A stretch of 64,000 nucleotides of DNA, from the NCBI RefSeq assembly GCF_007744255.1, contig NZ_CP036267.1:3103500-3167499 (forward strand), read 5' to 3'. The DNA comes from Thalassoglobus polymorphus (GTDB taxonomy: Bacteria; Planctomycetota; Planctomycetia; Planctomycetales; Planctomycetaceae). The first letter of the stretch is position 1. Each line of letters opens with the position of its first letter. The notes below the pieces were generated by a model that saw nothing but the letters and a program-made list of their open reading frames with translations, was not told the DNA's origin and made no database searches. A program made the translations under genes and the position numbers. Positions 35,770-43,830 of the stretch are shown here, piece by piece.

Positions 35770-36408
35770 ATGGCAGCCCAAAAAAATACAGACGTCCTGT
35801 TTGACCCCGTGCTGAAGTCGAACCCAATCGCACTTCAAGTGCTCGGGATCTGCTCCGCCCTCGCGGTGACGACTCAACTGGACAAGGCCGTCGTGATGGC
35901 GATCGCGGTGACTGTTGTGGTTGCATGCTCGAATGCAGCGATCTCACTCATCCGCCATTTCATCCCATCCAGCATTCGTATCATCGTGATGATGACAGTG
36001 ATCTCATCGCTTGTCATTCTAGTGGACCAGGTCTTGAAGGCCTTTGTCCCTGATGTCGCTGACCAACTCTCGGTGTTCGTCGGATTGATCATTACAAACT
36101 GTATCGTCATGGGACGTGCCGAAGCATTTGCATCTAAAAACGGTCCGTTTCGCAGTTTTCTTGATGGTGTCGGAAATGGCTTGGGATACTCACTCATTCT
36201 AGTCGTGGTCGGTTTCTTCCGTGAACTCCTTGGTTCAGGAACTTTGTTTGGAATTACAGTTCTGCCTCTGTACGCAGATGGCGGTTTTTATGTACGAAAC
36301 GGATTAATGCTGACTCCACCGAGTGCATTTTTCCTGATTGGGCTTTTCATCTGGTTGCTTCGCGCCTTCCGTACGGATCAAGCAGCTCATGACCCAACTC
36401 GTGACTAA
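35770..36408 (+). CDS. nqrD: Na+-NQR subunit D
   Basis: Polytopic membrane subunit of 212 residues that with NqrE forms the inverted pair of helices around the intramembrane iron site and Na+ channel. The start is [40 protein letters not shown] carries the Cys ligand in ITNC, and [22 protein letters not shown] is also family-typical. It follows nqrC by 74 bases. Confidence 0.95.
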   Translation: MAAQKNTDVLFDPVLKSNPIALQVLGICSALAVTTQLDKAVVMAIAVTVVVACSNAAISLIRHFIPSSIRIIVMMTVISSLVILVDQVLKAFVPDVADQLSVFVGLIITNCIVMGRAEAFASKNGPFRSFLDGVGNGLGYSLILVVVGFFRELLGSGTLFGITVLPLYADGGFYVRNGLMLTPPSAFFLIGLFIWLLRAFRTDQAAHDPTRD

Positions 36409-36532
36409 CAATTACTGATTCACTTCTGTTTAGAATTCGAATTTTAGAAGCACATAATACATCTGAAATCGTTGTTGCTCATCAATATCGCAACCACCTG
36501 TTCAGATTTTGGCAGAGCGAATTAAAGGCCGC

Positions 36533-37159
36533 ATGATGACTTACGAAGAAGTCGGCAGCATGTTTTTCAAGTCAGTGTTCTCAGAGAACCTGGCACTCGC
36601 ATTCTTTCTAGGAATGTGTACGTTTCTGGCGGTCTCCAAATCTGTCAAAAACGCACTCATGCTGGGAGCTGCAGTGATTGTTGTCCAAGGGGTCACAATC
36701 CCGATGAACAACATCATCTATCGCAAATTCCTGCGAGAAGGCGCACTTGCCTGGACCGGGCAATCCTGGTTGATGGATGTCGACCTGAGCTTCCTCGGCT
36801 TGATCAGTTACATCGGAACAATCGCTGCCATGGTTCAGATCTTGGAGCTGTTTCTCGATCGATACGTTCCAGCACTCTACAACACACTCGGAATTTTCCT
36901 CCCGCTGATTACCGTGAACTGCGCGATTCTGGGTGGATCGCTCTTCATGGTCGAACGAGATTACACACTCGCTGAAAGTGCCACATATGGAATCTCAAGC
37001 GGAATTGGTTGGGCACTAGCAATTGCCTGTTTAGCCGGGATCAGAGAAAAACTCCGGTACAGCGACATCCCCGAAGGACTCAAAGGCCTTGGGATTACAT
37101 ACATTACCGTCGGACTGATGGCGATGGCCTTTATGGCCTTCGGCGGAATCGACATTTAA
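36533..37159 (+). CDS. nqrE: Na+-NQR subunit E
   Basis: Membrane partner of NqrD, 208 residues from the ATG at 36533; a TTG at 36509 would add eight residues and is less likely because the family starts close to the helix [21 protein letters not shown]. The Cys ligands lie in FLGMCTF and [33 protein letters not shown] is also conserved. A spacer of about 120 bases before it is the widest gap inside the operon. Confidence 0.95.
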   Translation: MMTYEEVGSMFFKSVFSENLALAFFLGMCTFLAVSKSVKNALMLGAAVIVVQGVTIPMNNIIYRKFLREGALAWTGQSWLMDVDLSFLGLISYIGTIAAMVQILELFLDRYVPALYNTLGIFLPLITVNCAILGGSLFMVERDYTLAESATYGISSGIGWALAIACLAGIREKLRYSDIPEGLKGLGITYITVGLMAMAFMAFGGIDI

Positions 37160-37227
37160 CCAGCACGAGATGGTAAGAGACCAGTCGGTTCACCATTTTA
37201 TCACTCGAACGGCAAGCGGCGTTCATT

Positions 37228-38445
37228 ATGGAAATTTTCTTAGGAATTCTTTTCTTCACCGGGATCGTGGTGTTGCTGGTACTTTGTATTCAAGGTGCCA
37301 AGAAACTTCTCGTTCCCTCAGGTGATGTTAAAATCATCGTCAATGACCAGAAAACTCTCCAAGTCCCCGCAGGGGGAAAATTACTTGGGGCATTGGCAGA
37401 GAACAAAATCTTCGTCTCCTCGGCATGTGGCGGTGGTGGAACTTGTGCACAATGCAAAGTAAAGATACTGGAAGGGGGAGGAGATATCCTTCCGACCGAA
37501 AAAAACCATATCAACAAGAAAGAGGCAAAAGCTGGCGAACGCCTCTCTTGCCAGGTTGCAGTCAAACAAGACATGCGAATCGAAGTCCCAGAAGAAGTCT
37601 TCGAAACGAAGAAATGGGAGTGCACGGTTCGATCCAACCACAACGTTGCTACGTTCATTAAAGAGCTCGTCCTTGAGCTGCCTGAGGGGGAAGACGTCAA
37701 CTTCAAACCGGGTGGATTCATTCAAATTGAAGTCCCACCGCACCATGTCGACTACAAAGACTTCAATGTCGAAGAAGAATACCACGAAGACTGGGATAAA
37801 TTCGACATCTGGCGATTCAAGTCGACTGTCAAAGAGGAAGCAATTCGAGCGTATTCAATGGCGAATTACCCGGGCGAAGAAGGCATTATCATGCTGAACG
37901 TTCGTATCGCCAGCCCACCTCCACGTCTTCCTGACGTTCCTCCCGGAAAGGTTTCCAGCTACATCTTCAATCTCAAACCGGGCGACAAAGTCACGATTTC
38001 CGGCCCCTATGGTGAATTCTTCATCAAAGAGACCCAAAACGAGATGGTTTACATTGGCGGTGGTGCTGGAATGGCTCCGTTGCGTTCACACACATTTGAA
38101 CTCCTGAAAGAACGAGCCAGTAACAGAAAAATTTCATACTGGTACGGTGGACGTTCAGCTCGCGAGTTGTTTTACGTCGATGAATTCCGTGAACTGGAAG
38201 AGAAGTTTCCAAACTTCAGCTTCAAAATCGCACTTTCTGATCCACTCCCGGAAGACAACTGGACCGGCTACACAGGATTCATTCACCAAGTATTACATGA
38301 CGAGTACCTGAAAGATCATCCTGCACCTGAAGACATCGAGTACTACATCTGTGGCCCACCAATGATGCTTCAAGCGGTTTTGAATATGCTCGACAATCTC
38401 GGCGTCGAAGCTGACAACATTGCTTATGACGACTTCGGTGGTTAA
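37228..38445 (+). CDS. nqrF: Na+-NQR subunit F, NADH dehydrogenase component
   Basis: Entry point for electrons from NADH. An N-terminal anchor helix (residues 2-22) is followed by a ferredoxin domain whose [2Fe-2S] ligands are Cys67, Cys73, Cys76 and Cys108 ([11 protein letters not shown] and LSCQV). The FAD site RAYSMANYP and the NADH-binding segments [14 protein letters not shown] and [13 protein letters not shown] come next. The C-terminus YDDFGG is the family end. With nqrA-E this completes a Na+ pump, consistent with a marine or brackish organism. Confidence 0.96.
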   Translation: MEIFLGILFFTGIVVLLVLCIQGAKKLLVPSGDVKIIVNDQKTLQVPAGGKLLGALAENKIFVSSACGGGGTCAQCKVKILEGGGDILPTEKNHINKKEAKAGERLSCQVAVKQDMRIEVPEEVFETKKWECTVRSNHNVATFIKELVLELPEGEDVNFKPGGFIQIEVPPHHVDYKDFNVEEEYHEDWDKFDIWRFKSTVKEEAIRAYSMANYPGEEGIIMLNVRIASPPPRLPDVPPGKVSSYIFNLKPGDKVTISGPYGEFFIKETQNEMVYIGGGAGMAPLRSHTFELLKERASNRKISYWYGGRSARELFYVDEFRELEEKFPNFSFKIALSDPLPEDNWTGYTGFIHQVLHDEYLKDHPAPEDIEYYICGPPMMLQAVLNMLDNLGVEADNIAYDDFGG

Positions 38446-38504
38446 ACCGATGAGGGCGTAGGAATTACACACCTGACGCATCCGCTTTGAAGGATAAAAC
38501 AGAC

Positions 38505-38552
38505 AACGAGCCGCCTCTCACAACACCACACCGTGAGAGGCGGCTCGTTTCA
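38505..38552 (+). terminator. strong hairpin after nqrF
   Basis: A 16-bp perfect stem, ACGAGCCGCCTCTCAC at 38506-38521 with its complement at 38533-38548, extended by an A-T pair, has an 11-base loop and is followed by a short T tract. It lies 60 bases after the nqrF stop and ends the operon. Confidence 0.82.
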
Positions 38553-38666
38553 TTGACACTTGTCATACCACCTCGCCCGTACAACACGATTCCGTGCAAC
38601 ACTGATAAGGGATTATCCATTCCGAGAGAAGAATGTCGACCAGCACAATCTCTTTGTCGACCTCAC

Positions 38667-38750
38667 AGCATTTTCGATGCTTGCCATGCTTATGATGATC
38701 GCTTTCATGACGTCATAGCTTGCTCGCCACCAGAGCATCTTTCAAATAGG
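38667..38750 (+). repeat. TAGAGCA-type repeat, third sequence variant
   Basis: Starts AGCATTTTCGATGCTTGCCA and contains CATAGCTTGCTCGCCACCAG followed by AGCATCTTTCAAATAG, aligning with the copy at 58425. Ends are eroded. Confidence 0.55.
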
Positions 38751-39230
38751 TCTTCAGTGTCGATTTAGCCTCAGGTGAGTTTCAGTGGGAGATGAACGCC
38801 CCCCATGCTGCAGCTAGAAGACTGCAGACCAACAGTGAACATGCTCTGAACGACGCAGCCTGCCCCTGAATGAGAAGTGCTTCAAGCAAGCCGCATTAAG
38901 CAAGCGATTGAGGTAGTTTGATGAGAGTCTCATCGACTCTGAGATCAAGACTTACATACTTGAGTTCCGGAGAAGAAATGGGGTGACCAGAGCAGGCACT
39001 GCCCCACCAGGGAGATCTTCCATTTCTCCTTGAAAGGGACTCGAAATGAAGTTCGACGCTTACCGATCGACAAAAAACTGTTCGCAAGACATTCGCTGAC
39101 GAGCAGATTCTTCAGTAGTCAGCGCATTCCTATTACTTCGTTCGTTCAGAAATTCGTTCTAACGAATTCGTATCACGAAGAAAAACGGGGAGTCGACGTT
39201 AGAGGCACTTTGTTGTGTCGAACCGAAATC

Positions 39231-39415
39231 TTCTAGAGCAGTGCTCTACCGTGCGTCCGTGAAGAACGCATTTCTCTAGAACTGGTCCTGAAACGTGAAA
39301 CTGCTCTCCCAAACGTTGAGGAAAGCGGCTATTCCAGAGGTTTTCGGACTGGTTCTAGTAAAATTGCTATTCGCCACGAGGCAGATCCTGCAAACCAATT
39401 CGAAAGATGATCTAG
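39231..39415 (+). repeat. full-length TAGAGCA repeat with nested small element
   Basis: Starts TTCTAGAGCAGTGCTCTACC and ends TTCGAAAGATGATCTAG. The nested small element occupies 39276-39358 between two CTAGs. Its 75-base core has the same length as at 4585, with ends AACTGGTCCTGAAAC and GTTTTCGGACTGGTT, which are imperfect inverted repeats, and a central palindrome CTCCCAAACGTTGAGG. Confidence 0.9.
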
Positions 39416-39419
39416 AAAA

Positions 39420-39454
39420 AAACACTGAAGTTCCTGTTAAGAACTTCAGTGTTT
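39420..39454. terminator. perfect hairpin, terminator-like in both directions
   Basis: A 14-bp perfect stem, AAACACTGAAGTTC / GAACTTCAGTGTTT, has a 7-base loop and lies directly after the repeat copy ending at 39415. There are A residues before it and TTT at its end, so it could terminate transcription from either side, though no gene is close. It may instead be part of a mobile element. Confidence 0.5.
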
Positions 39455-39602
39455 GAAGTAGACGTTCGCGCCAATGCTCTACGGCTATCACACACCGTAT
39501 TTCTTGCGATCGCTGAGAATGGATTCTACAAGCAGTCTCAAGACCTATGGAGTCGCAATCGTTCTCTGCACCAGAGAAGTGAAAAGCAAGTCTTGAGACC
39601 AG

Positions 39603-39710
39603 TTCTAGAACACTTTCGTGTTTCTTGTGCCTGCGAATCGAGAGTCTAGTCAAATGGTTGGCTAATCGCCACAAGACAGGACAGCAACACGTTTATCAAA
39701 ACCGATCTAG
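39603..39710 (+). repeat. TAGAGCA-type repeat, variant form ending on a stop codon
   Basis: Starts TTCTAGAACACTTTCGTG, contains GGCTAATCGCCACAAGACAG and ends CAAAACCGATCTAG. The terminal CTAG (39707-39710) contains the complement of the TAG stop of the leftward zinc-ribbon gene. It matches the copies at 9838 and 46272. Confidence 0.65.
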
Positions 39711-40156
39711 ATGGCACCAGATTTCTGCAAAGATTCAATTGCAGCGGAAGCTTTCGCTTCACTTCCAGTCGCTTCGACCAAACTGGACCACGCTTGAATC
39801 AAGCGGCGTGCTTCGTCGATGCTGCCAAATTTTTCGAGTTCATCGATTGTACTCAGTGTCGATTTAAGGCCACCAAGATTGTCGATCAGGCTCATCACTT
39901 TTGCAAACTCAGCACTTCCAATTGCGGTGGTGGCATTACCACGTTTCCGTCCGCCAGGTTGTCGCGATTTCGGAGCAATGTCTCCCTGACAGTTCGGACA
40001 AACTTTCGTTTGTGGTCCGCGAACATAGTGATTGCAGAGTGTACACAACTTGTATCCGCTAGGAATCTTGTCACTCGAGTAGTTTTGCGGTGCAATTGAA
40101 GTTGGTTTTTCACTTGCTTGTTTCAAACTTTTTTCAGTCCACTTTTTCGTTGCCAT
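39707..40156 (-). CDS. small zinc-ribbon protein with helical C-terminus
   Basis: A 149-residue protein from ATG 40156 (MATKKWTEKSLKQASEKP); upstream in-frame Met codons at 40180 and 40219 are possible but less protein-like. A basic N-terminus is followed by a zinc ribbon with Cys38-x2-Cys41 and Cys53-x2-Cys56 (LCTLCNHYV, VCPNCQGDI). A Gly/Arg/Lys linker and a helical domain follow (EFAKVMSLIDNLGGL, DEARRLIQAWSSLVEA). DNA or RNA binding is likely but unproven. The stop codon coincides with the end of a repeat copy, and an inverted repeat lies 38 bases upstream of the start. Confidence 0.75.
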   Translation of the reverse strand: MATKKWTEKSLKQASEKPTSIAPQNYSSDKIPSGYKLCTLCNHYVRGPQTKVCPNCQGDIAPKSRQPGGRKRGNATTAIGSAEFAKVMSLIDNLGGLKSTLSTIDELEKFGSIDEARRLIQAWSSLVEATGSEAKASAAIESLQKSGAI

Positions 40157-40193
40157 AGTCGTTTCTTCTTTAAGAGCCATTGTGAGCTGATAC

Positions 40194-40214
40194 AGGACGA
40201 AGTTAATTCGTCCT
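40194..40214 (-). promoter_or_regulatory. operator-like inverted repeat upstream of the zinc-ribbon gene
   Basis: AGGACGAA (40194-40201) and TTCGTCCT (40207-40214) are perfect 8-bp complements around a 5-base spacer, 38 bases before the chosen start. Its size suits a dimeric regulator; it could also form a hairpin in the mRNA leader. Confidence 0.45.
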
Positions 40215-40437
40215 AACAAAATCTGAACAAGATCTTGATACTCAATCCTGCTCCTCAGTGAACCAAAGCATCCTCTGAGATATTACGAGTGTAATAGTTA
40301 ACGCTTAGGTAGCCTGTCAACGAAAGAAGAACATGACATGAAAAAAACATAGAAAAAATGTTAGCATCAAGACTATACGATGGGTATATTCAAGGACAAG
40401 TGAACAGACTCCGCCCCGAAGAATCTCTGCAGGATTT

Positions 40438-40890
40438 GTGACAATACCGATCTCCATTCAACTTTCCGCTCGCAAAGTTTTTCAGCAATTCATTCGAGGC
40501 ATGATTATCGGAACAGCGATCTTAACATTCGGAAGTCTTATCATCGTCTTGCTACTTATGGCATTGGACGTGATAGCAGTACAACAACCTATCATCATTG
40601 TTTTACATCGTCTTGGACTGTTTGCACTGTCCCAATCTGGGATAGGCATGATTCTTGGTGGGATTGCTGGGATTGCATCATCTTTCACTGGACCGAATTT
40701 CGGAGTCACCCGCTGTTTTGCAGTCATCTTCTTTGTCGCAACCTTCGGTGCGACGAGTCTCTACCCACTACATGGAAAGTTTGGAGCATCCGGTGAGTTC
40801 TTCGCAGTATTTATAATCCTTGCGATTCTGAGTGCCTGCGGAATTGTCTATCTGAATTTCGATAAAGACAACGATCTCAAGAACCGGTAA
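40438..40890 (+). CDS. small polytopic membrane protein, function unknown
   Basis: A 150-residue hydrophobic protein with about four membrane helices: near 20-45 (GMIIGTAILTFGSLIIVLLL), 66-84 (SGIGMILGGIAGIASSF), 92-108 (CFAVIFFVATFGATSLY) and 120-139 (FFAVFIILAILSACGIVYL). It has a charged cytoplasmic tail. The start is a GTG at 40438 with AGGA just before it; an ATG at 40501 is an alternative. No family is recognised. It stands alone. Confidence 0.6.
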   Translation: MTIPISIQLSARKVFQQFIRGMIIGTAILTFGSLIIVLLLMALDVIAVQQPIIIVLHRLGLFALSQSGIGMILGGIAGIASSFTGPNFGVTRCFAVIFFVATFGATSLYPLHGKFGASGEFFAVFIILAILSACGIVYLNFDKDNDLKNR

Positions 40891-41408
40891 CCGAAGCACC
40901 TCAAAAATCGAACGTCCTAAATAAGACATTTTCATCCACATAAGGCCCCTCAGATGAAACATTCATGCTTTATGGACATCAATGTCTTCTTTAAAACATT
41001 CTCTTATGTACCGTCCCAATGCTTATCGTGACCGTGAAACGATATCTACGATTTCATAAATAGCTTGCCGCCTTGCGGAACAAGAAGCTCAAGTTTGCCG
41101 CTTCTCTATCCTCTTGCACTATGTACTTCAAATCCATCTGCTTGAAGTCCTTCCACATCAGAAACCGAATACCATTCAAGCTCTCTCAAATGGCAAGAGT
41201 CGAGTTAGGAGCTCATTCAACTTCAACACAAGAGTGATCTCCTCAGGCATCGCGAGGGGCAGGAATCAAGTAGATGGAGACGGTATCAATCGTCCCGCCT
41301 GTTCTCAAAAGCCTTGCCTTTGATGAGTGGCTTGTTGACATCACCTGTTCCATCTCGATAATTCATGAAGAAAATTTCTAACAGGCTTCCAGTTAGGTGA
41401 ATGTCCCA
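40891..41408. other. spacer upstream of the adaptor gene
   Basis: About 518 bases with only short, non-protein-like frames on either strand. I see no copy of the repeats and no strong hairpin. Confidence 0.55.
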
Positions 41409-42521
41409 ATGATCAAGTTCTCCGCTTTCCAGCCGATCTACCATTGTGCCATGCTCAGCGCGCTTTCTCTGTGGGCATTCGGGAATTTTCCATCGGAAGC
41501 GTACGGCCAAAACGCAGAGGATGCCCCTCAGGGAGTTTCCATCGAGCGTGCAGCGTTATCGCTGATCGCTCCTGAGAAGTTCCGTGTCCCGTTGGAAGTT
41601 TCACCTGTTCGCACTTTGCCTGTTGTGTCTCCGATGGACGGTGTTGTGCGTGATGTGTTCGTCAAAGTGGGAGACTCAATTCAGGAACAGATGGAAATCA
41701 TTCGCCTTGACTCCCAAGTATTTGCAATGGAATTGAAACGAGCCCAAGCTGTTCATGAGGTGGCAAAAATTGCACTCGCTCAGGCAACTGAACCGAAAGC
41801 TAAGCAACTCCTTGAAGCCAAGCTCAATGTCGCCAAGAGGGAACTTGAGCTCGCAGCCTTTCGATCAGGCCAAACGATCTTGCGTACTGGGCTTTCAGGC
41901 ACCGTCACGGAATTGTTCGTCACTCCAGGGCAGTTTGTCCGGGCAGGTGACCTCCTGGCAAAAGTTGTCGACCCAACTCAGTTGTATGTCCAGATCCCAG
42001 CTGAGAGGGGCAGCATCGAAGTTGGTAAAACGGTCCCACTTACTATCGAAGATCAAACTGCAGATGCAACTGTTGAAGCAATTTTGCCTCCCTTACCGGA
42101 ATTCAATCCACTGCGAGAACTCTTTGTCTCCGTGGCAACAGCACGACTTGTAATCGATTCAAAAGATGGGCGTTTCACTCCTGGTCAGTCCGTGGTTTCA
42201 AAGATGGTTCCCAAATTTCCTGTCGCAGAAATTCAGATTCTGGCATTGAAAACCGACACTGAAACCCCAGACTCAGAACGTATGGTGCAGGTCATACGTG
42301 ATGGTTTTGTACGGACCATTCCCGTTCAGGTCCTCGGGCAGGTCGGGCAGACTCACATTTTTGTGAGTGGGCGATTCAGCCCCAACGATGAACTGATTAT
42401 CTCATCATCTCAATCTCTCGAAGATGGCTCGTGGGTTCGCCCGATGCTTCTCGAAACGAATGCTCCTGAAAATCCAACTCGAACTCCCTCTCCTGCCCCA
42501 GCACCACGAACTGGATTTTAA
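41409..42521 (+). CDS. HlyD-type periplasmic adaptor subunit
   Basis: A membrane-fusion (adaptor) protein of 370 residues from ATG 41409, with AGGTG upstream; a GTG at 41397 is the other option. A signal peptide ends near SEAYGQ. The split lipoyl domain is visible as SPMDGVVRDVFVKVGDSIQ and LSGTVTELFVTPGQFVRAGD, separated by a short coiled coil (QLLEAKLNVAKRELELAAF). A beta-barrel follows, then a Pro-rich tail (TPSPAPAPRTGF). Such proteins link inner-membrane RND or ABC pumps to the outer membrane. No pump gene is adjacent, so it probably works with a transporter encoded elsewhere or has another role. Confidence 0.82.
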   Translation: MIKFSAFQPIYHCAMLSALSLWAFGNFPSEAYGQNAEDAPQGVSIERAALSLIAPEKFRVPLEVSPVRTLPVVSPMDGVVRDVFVKVGDSIQEQMEIIRLDSQVFAMELKRAQAVHEVAKIALAQATEPKAKQLLEAKLNVAKRELELAAFRSGQTILRTGLSGTVTELFVTPGQFVRAGDLLAKVVDPTQLYVQIPAERGSIEVGKTVPLTIEDQTADATVEAILPPLPEFNPLRELFVSVATARLVIDSKDGRFTPGQSVVSKMVPKFPVAEIQILALKTDTETPDSERMVQVIRDGFVRTIPVQVLGQVGQTHIFVSGRFSPNDELIISSSQSLEDGSWVRPMLLETNAPENPTRTPSPAPAPRTGF

Positions 42522-42696
42522 TTCCAACACAGAAAGGTCCACTCCGAAAGAATGCTTTTGAATCTCAGACCAAACTCATTTGTTCGGATCAGAACTTCGC
42601 ATTGAAGCGAACTTTTCTAACAATGGAGGCTGCAACAGATTATTAAAGTTTTCCAAGGATCACAGTTTTTTCTCTTCACTCGACCGAACCGAATCA

Positions 42697-42769
42697 GAGA
42701 ATTTTCGATGCTTGCCGTGCGAGGTGTTCTCACTTTCAGAACTTAGAGACCTATATTGAAAGTACTCTA
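42697..42769 (+). repeat. TAGAGCA-type repeat, third variant, ending on a stop codon
   Basis: Starts GAGAATTTTCGATGCTTGCC and ends GAAAGTACTCTA. The last three bases (42767-42769) are the complement of the TAG stop of the leftward YiiX-like gene. Matches the copies at 38667 and 58425 over its first half. Confidence 0.5.
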
Positions 42770-43462
42770 ACGGCAAAGGACCCAACGGGACATTTGTTGG
42801 CAAAATCGTGAGGTGCATTCTTTCGTGTCGTGCCACATTCGGGCACATCGTCCCTGCGGTTCTGAAATCGGTTCGAGCATTACTGGAATTTCAACCACGG
42901 GCCCAGTTCGGTAAACCTGATGAGTTGTAATTCCTTCTACAAGGCTCGCCGGGGAAACCCGAGGAGCATTTTTGACCTTCAGCCAGTCGATCTCAACAAG
43001 TGCATCAGTGACATATTCCGCACAATGAAGCCCGCTGACTCTCTGCCCTGTAATGTGTTGCTTCACCGAGTACGGTCGCCCCAGCTGCGATTCAAGGTGA
43101 TCGCGATAACATTGAATTTCTTTTTCACTGAACGGGCGTTTGGGGTGAAAAAGCTGAACTTCATCCGGAGACTGATCTGTCAGATATTGAGAAAGTGACA
43201 TCTTGCGGACACCAGAACCGTTCATACTGTCGTACACGATCGGAGTCCCATCATTGCAATAGACAATCGTTGCAACATGTGTGTATGAGCTGTTGGTATA
43301 AGCACGAACAGCCAAGCAATCTCCTTGACTAAAAAGAAGAGTCCCCGTCTGCGACGCTGCTGAAATTTGGCAGACAGCATCTTCCGGCGAATTGACGATG
43401 ACCTCAGTCGCCGAATCGGCAGGTGCTGTTGCAATAACCAGGGCAATCAGTGTGGAGTTCAT
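42767..43462 (-). CDS. exported YiiX-like NlpC/P60-family hydrolase (permuted papain fold)
   Basis: A 231-residue exported protein. The ATG at 43462 is chosen because AAGG lies 6 bases before it, while the ATG at 43468 directly abuts it. A short signal peptide is followed by a domain with the permuted order seen in YiiX/YaeF proteins: the His comes first (GDCLAVRAYTNSSYTHVATI, His62) and the Cys later (GLHCAEYVTDALVEI, Cys147 followed by Glu149). Relatives are amidases or acyl-hydrolases acting on the envelope or on lipids. The C-terminal part is Cys-rich (TKECTSRFCQQMSRWVLCR). Substrate unknown. Confidence 0.75.
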   Translation of the reverse strand: MNSTLIALVIATAPADSATEVIVNSPEDAVCQISAASQTGTLLFSQGDCLAVRAYTNSSYTHVATIVYCNDGTPIVYDSMNGSGVRKMSLSQYLTDQSPDEVQLFHPKRPFSEKEIQCYRDHLESQLGRPYSVKQHITGQRVSGLHCAEYVTDALVEIDWLKVKNAPRVSPASLVEGITTHQVYRTGPVVEIPVMLEPISEPQGRCARMWHDTKECTSRFCQQMSRWVLCR

Positions 43463-43830
43463 AAACATCCTTCTACTCTGAAGCTGATCGAGATCAAGTT
43501 GTTGCTTCGATGAATGAACATAACAACGTTTCAGACCAAAACGACTCAGACCAAAACATTGTCTAACATCAGGAGAGTTTTACCAGAAGTTATTTCGTGA
43601 AGCGTTCAAAAATGTTGCCAGAAATCGATGAAATTAGCTGAGAAACTTCATTAAATGTGGGAATGTCAAAGTTTTGTCACACCAACGATATCAGTGTGAA
43701 ATATCGTGATCAACATTGACAACATCACCTCTGGATGGACGGATACGTTGCACCTCTCACGCAACCTCTTCGAGCATCTTTTGAACGCTACTCCGATTCA
43801 GTCTCGTGGTGAGTTTCGTTGCTTTAGGGA
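43463..43830. other. spacer between antiporter and YiiX-like genes
   Basis: About 368 bases without a gene. It contains CAGACCAAAAC twice (near 43529 and 43547) and two interleaved inverted repeats at 43677-43706 (TCACAC...GTGTGA and CGATAT...ATATCG). No copy of the main repeats. Confidence 0.5.

Larger units (their letters stand above)
38446..39706. other. 1.26-kb gene-free island rich in repeats
   Basis: No credible gene on either strand. The island holds the nqr terminator, a variant TAGAGCA repeat (38667-38750), a full repeat with nested small element (39231-39415), a perfect hairpin (39420-39454), and a variant repeat (39603-39710). It also holds an inverted repeat TCTCAAGAC (39537-39545) / GTCTTGAGA (39590-39598). 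It separates the nqr operon from a leftward zinc-ribbon gene. Confidence 0.75.

Noticed and set aside
32178-38445. Rnf complex instead of Na+-NQR
   Set aside because: Subunit A has the NqrA start and lipoyl-like domain, NqrF has the fused ferredoxin-FAD-NADH plan, and Thr236 of NqrB matches; Rnf lacks an NqrA/NqrF pair of this type.
38487-38768. 93-residue frame after nqrF
   Set aside because: It runs through the nqr terminator hairpin and a repeat copy and has no coding character.
43677-43706. Interleaved inverted repeats (TCACAC/GTGTGA and CGATAT/ATATCG) resembling a pseudoknot
   Set aside because: Both stems are only 6 bp; a rough estimate suggests such a pattern could occur by chance in 64 kb. 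No conserved context supports it.
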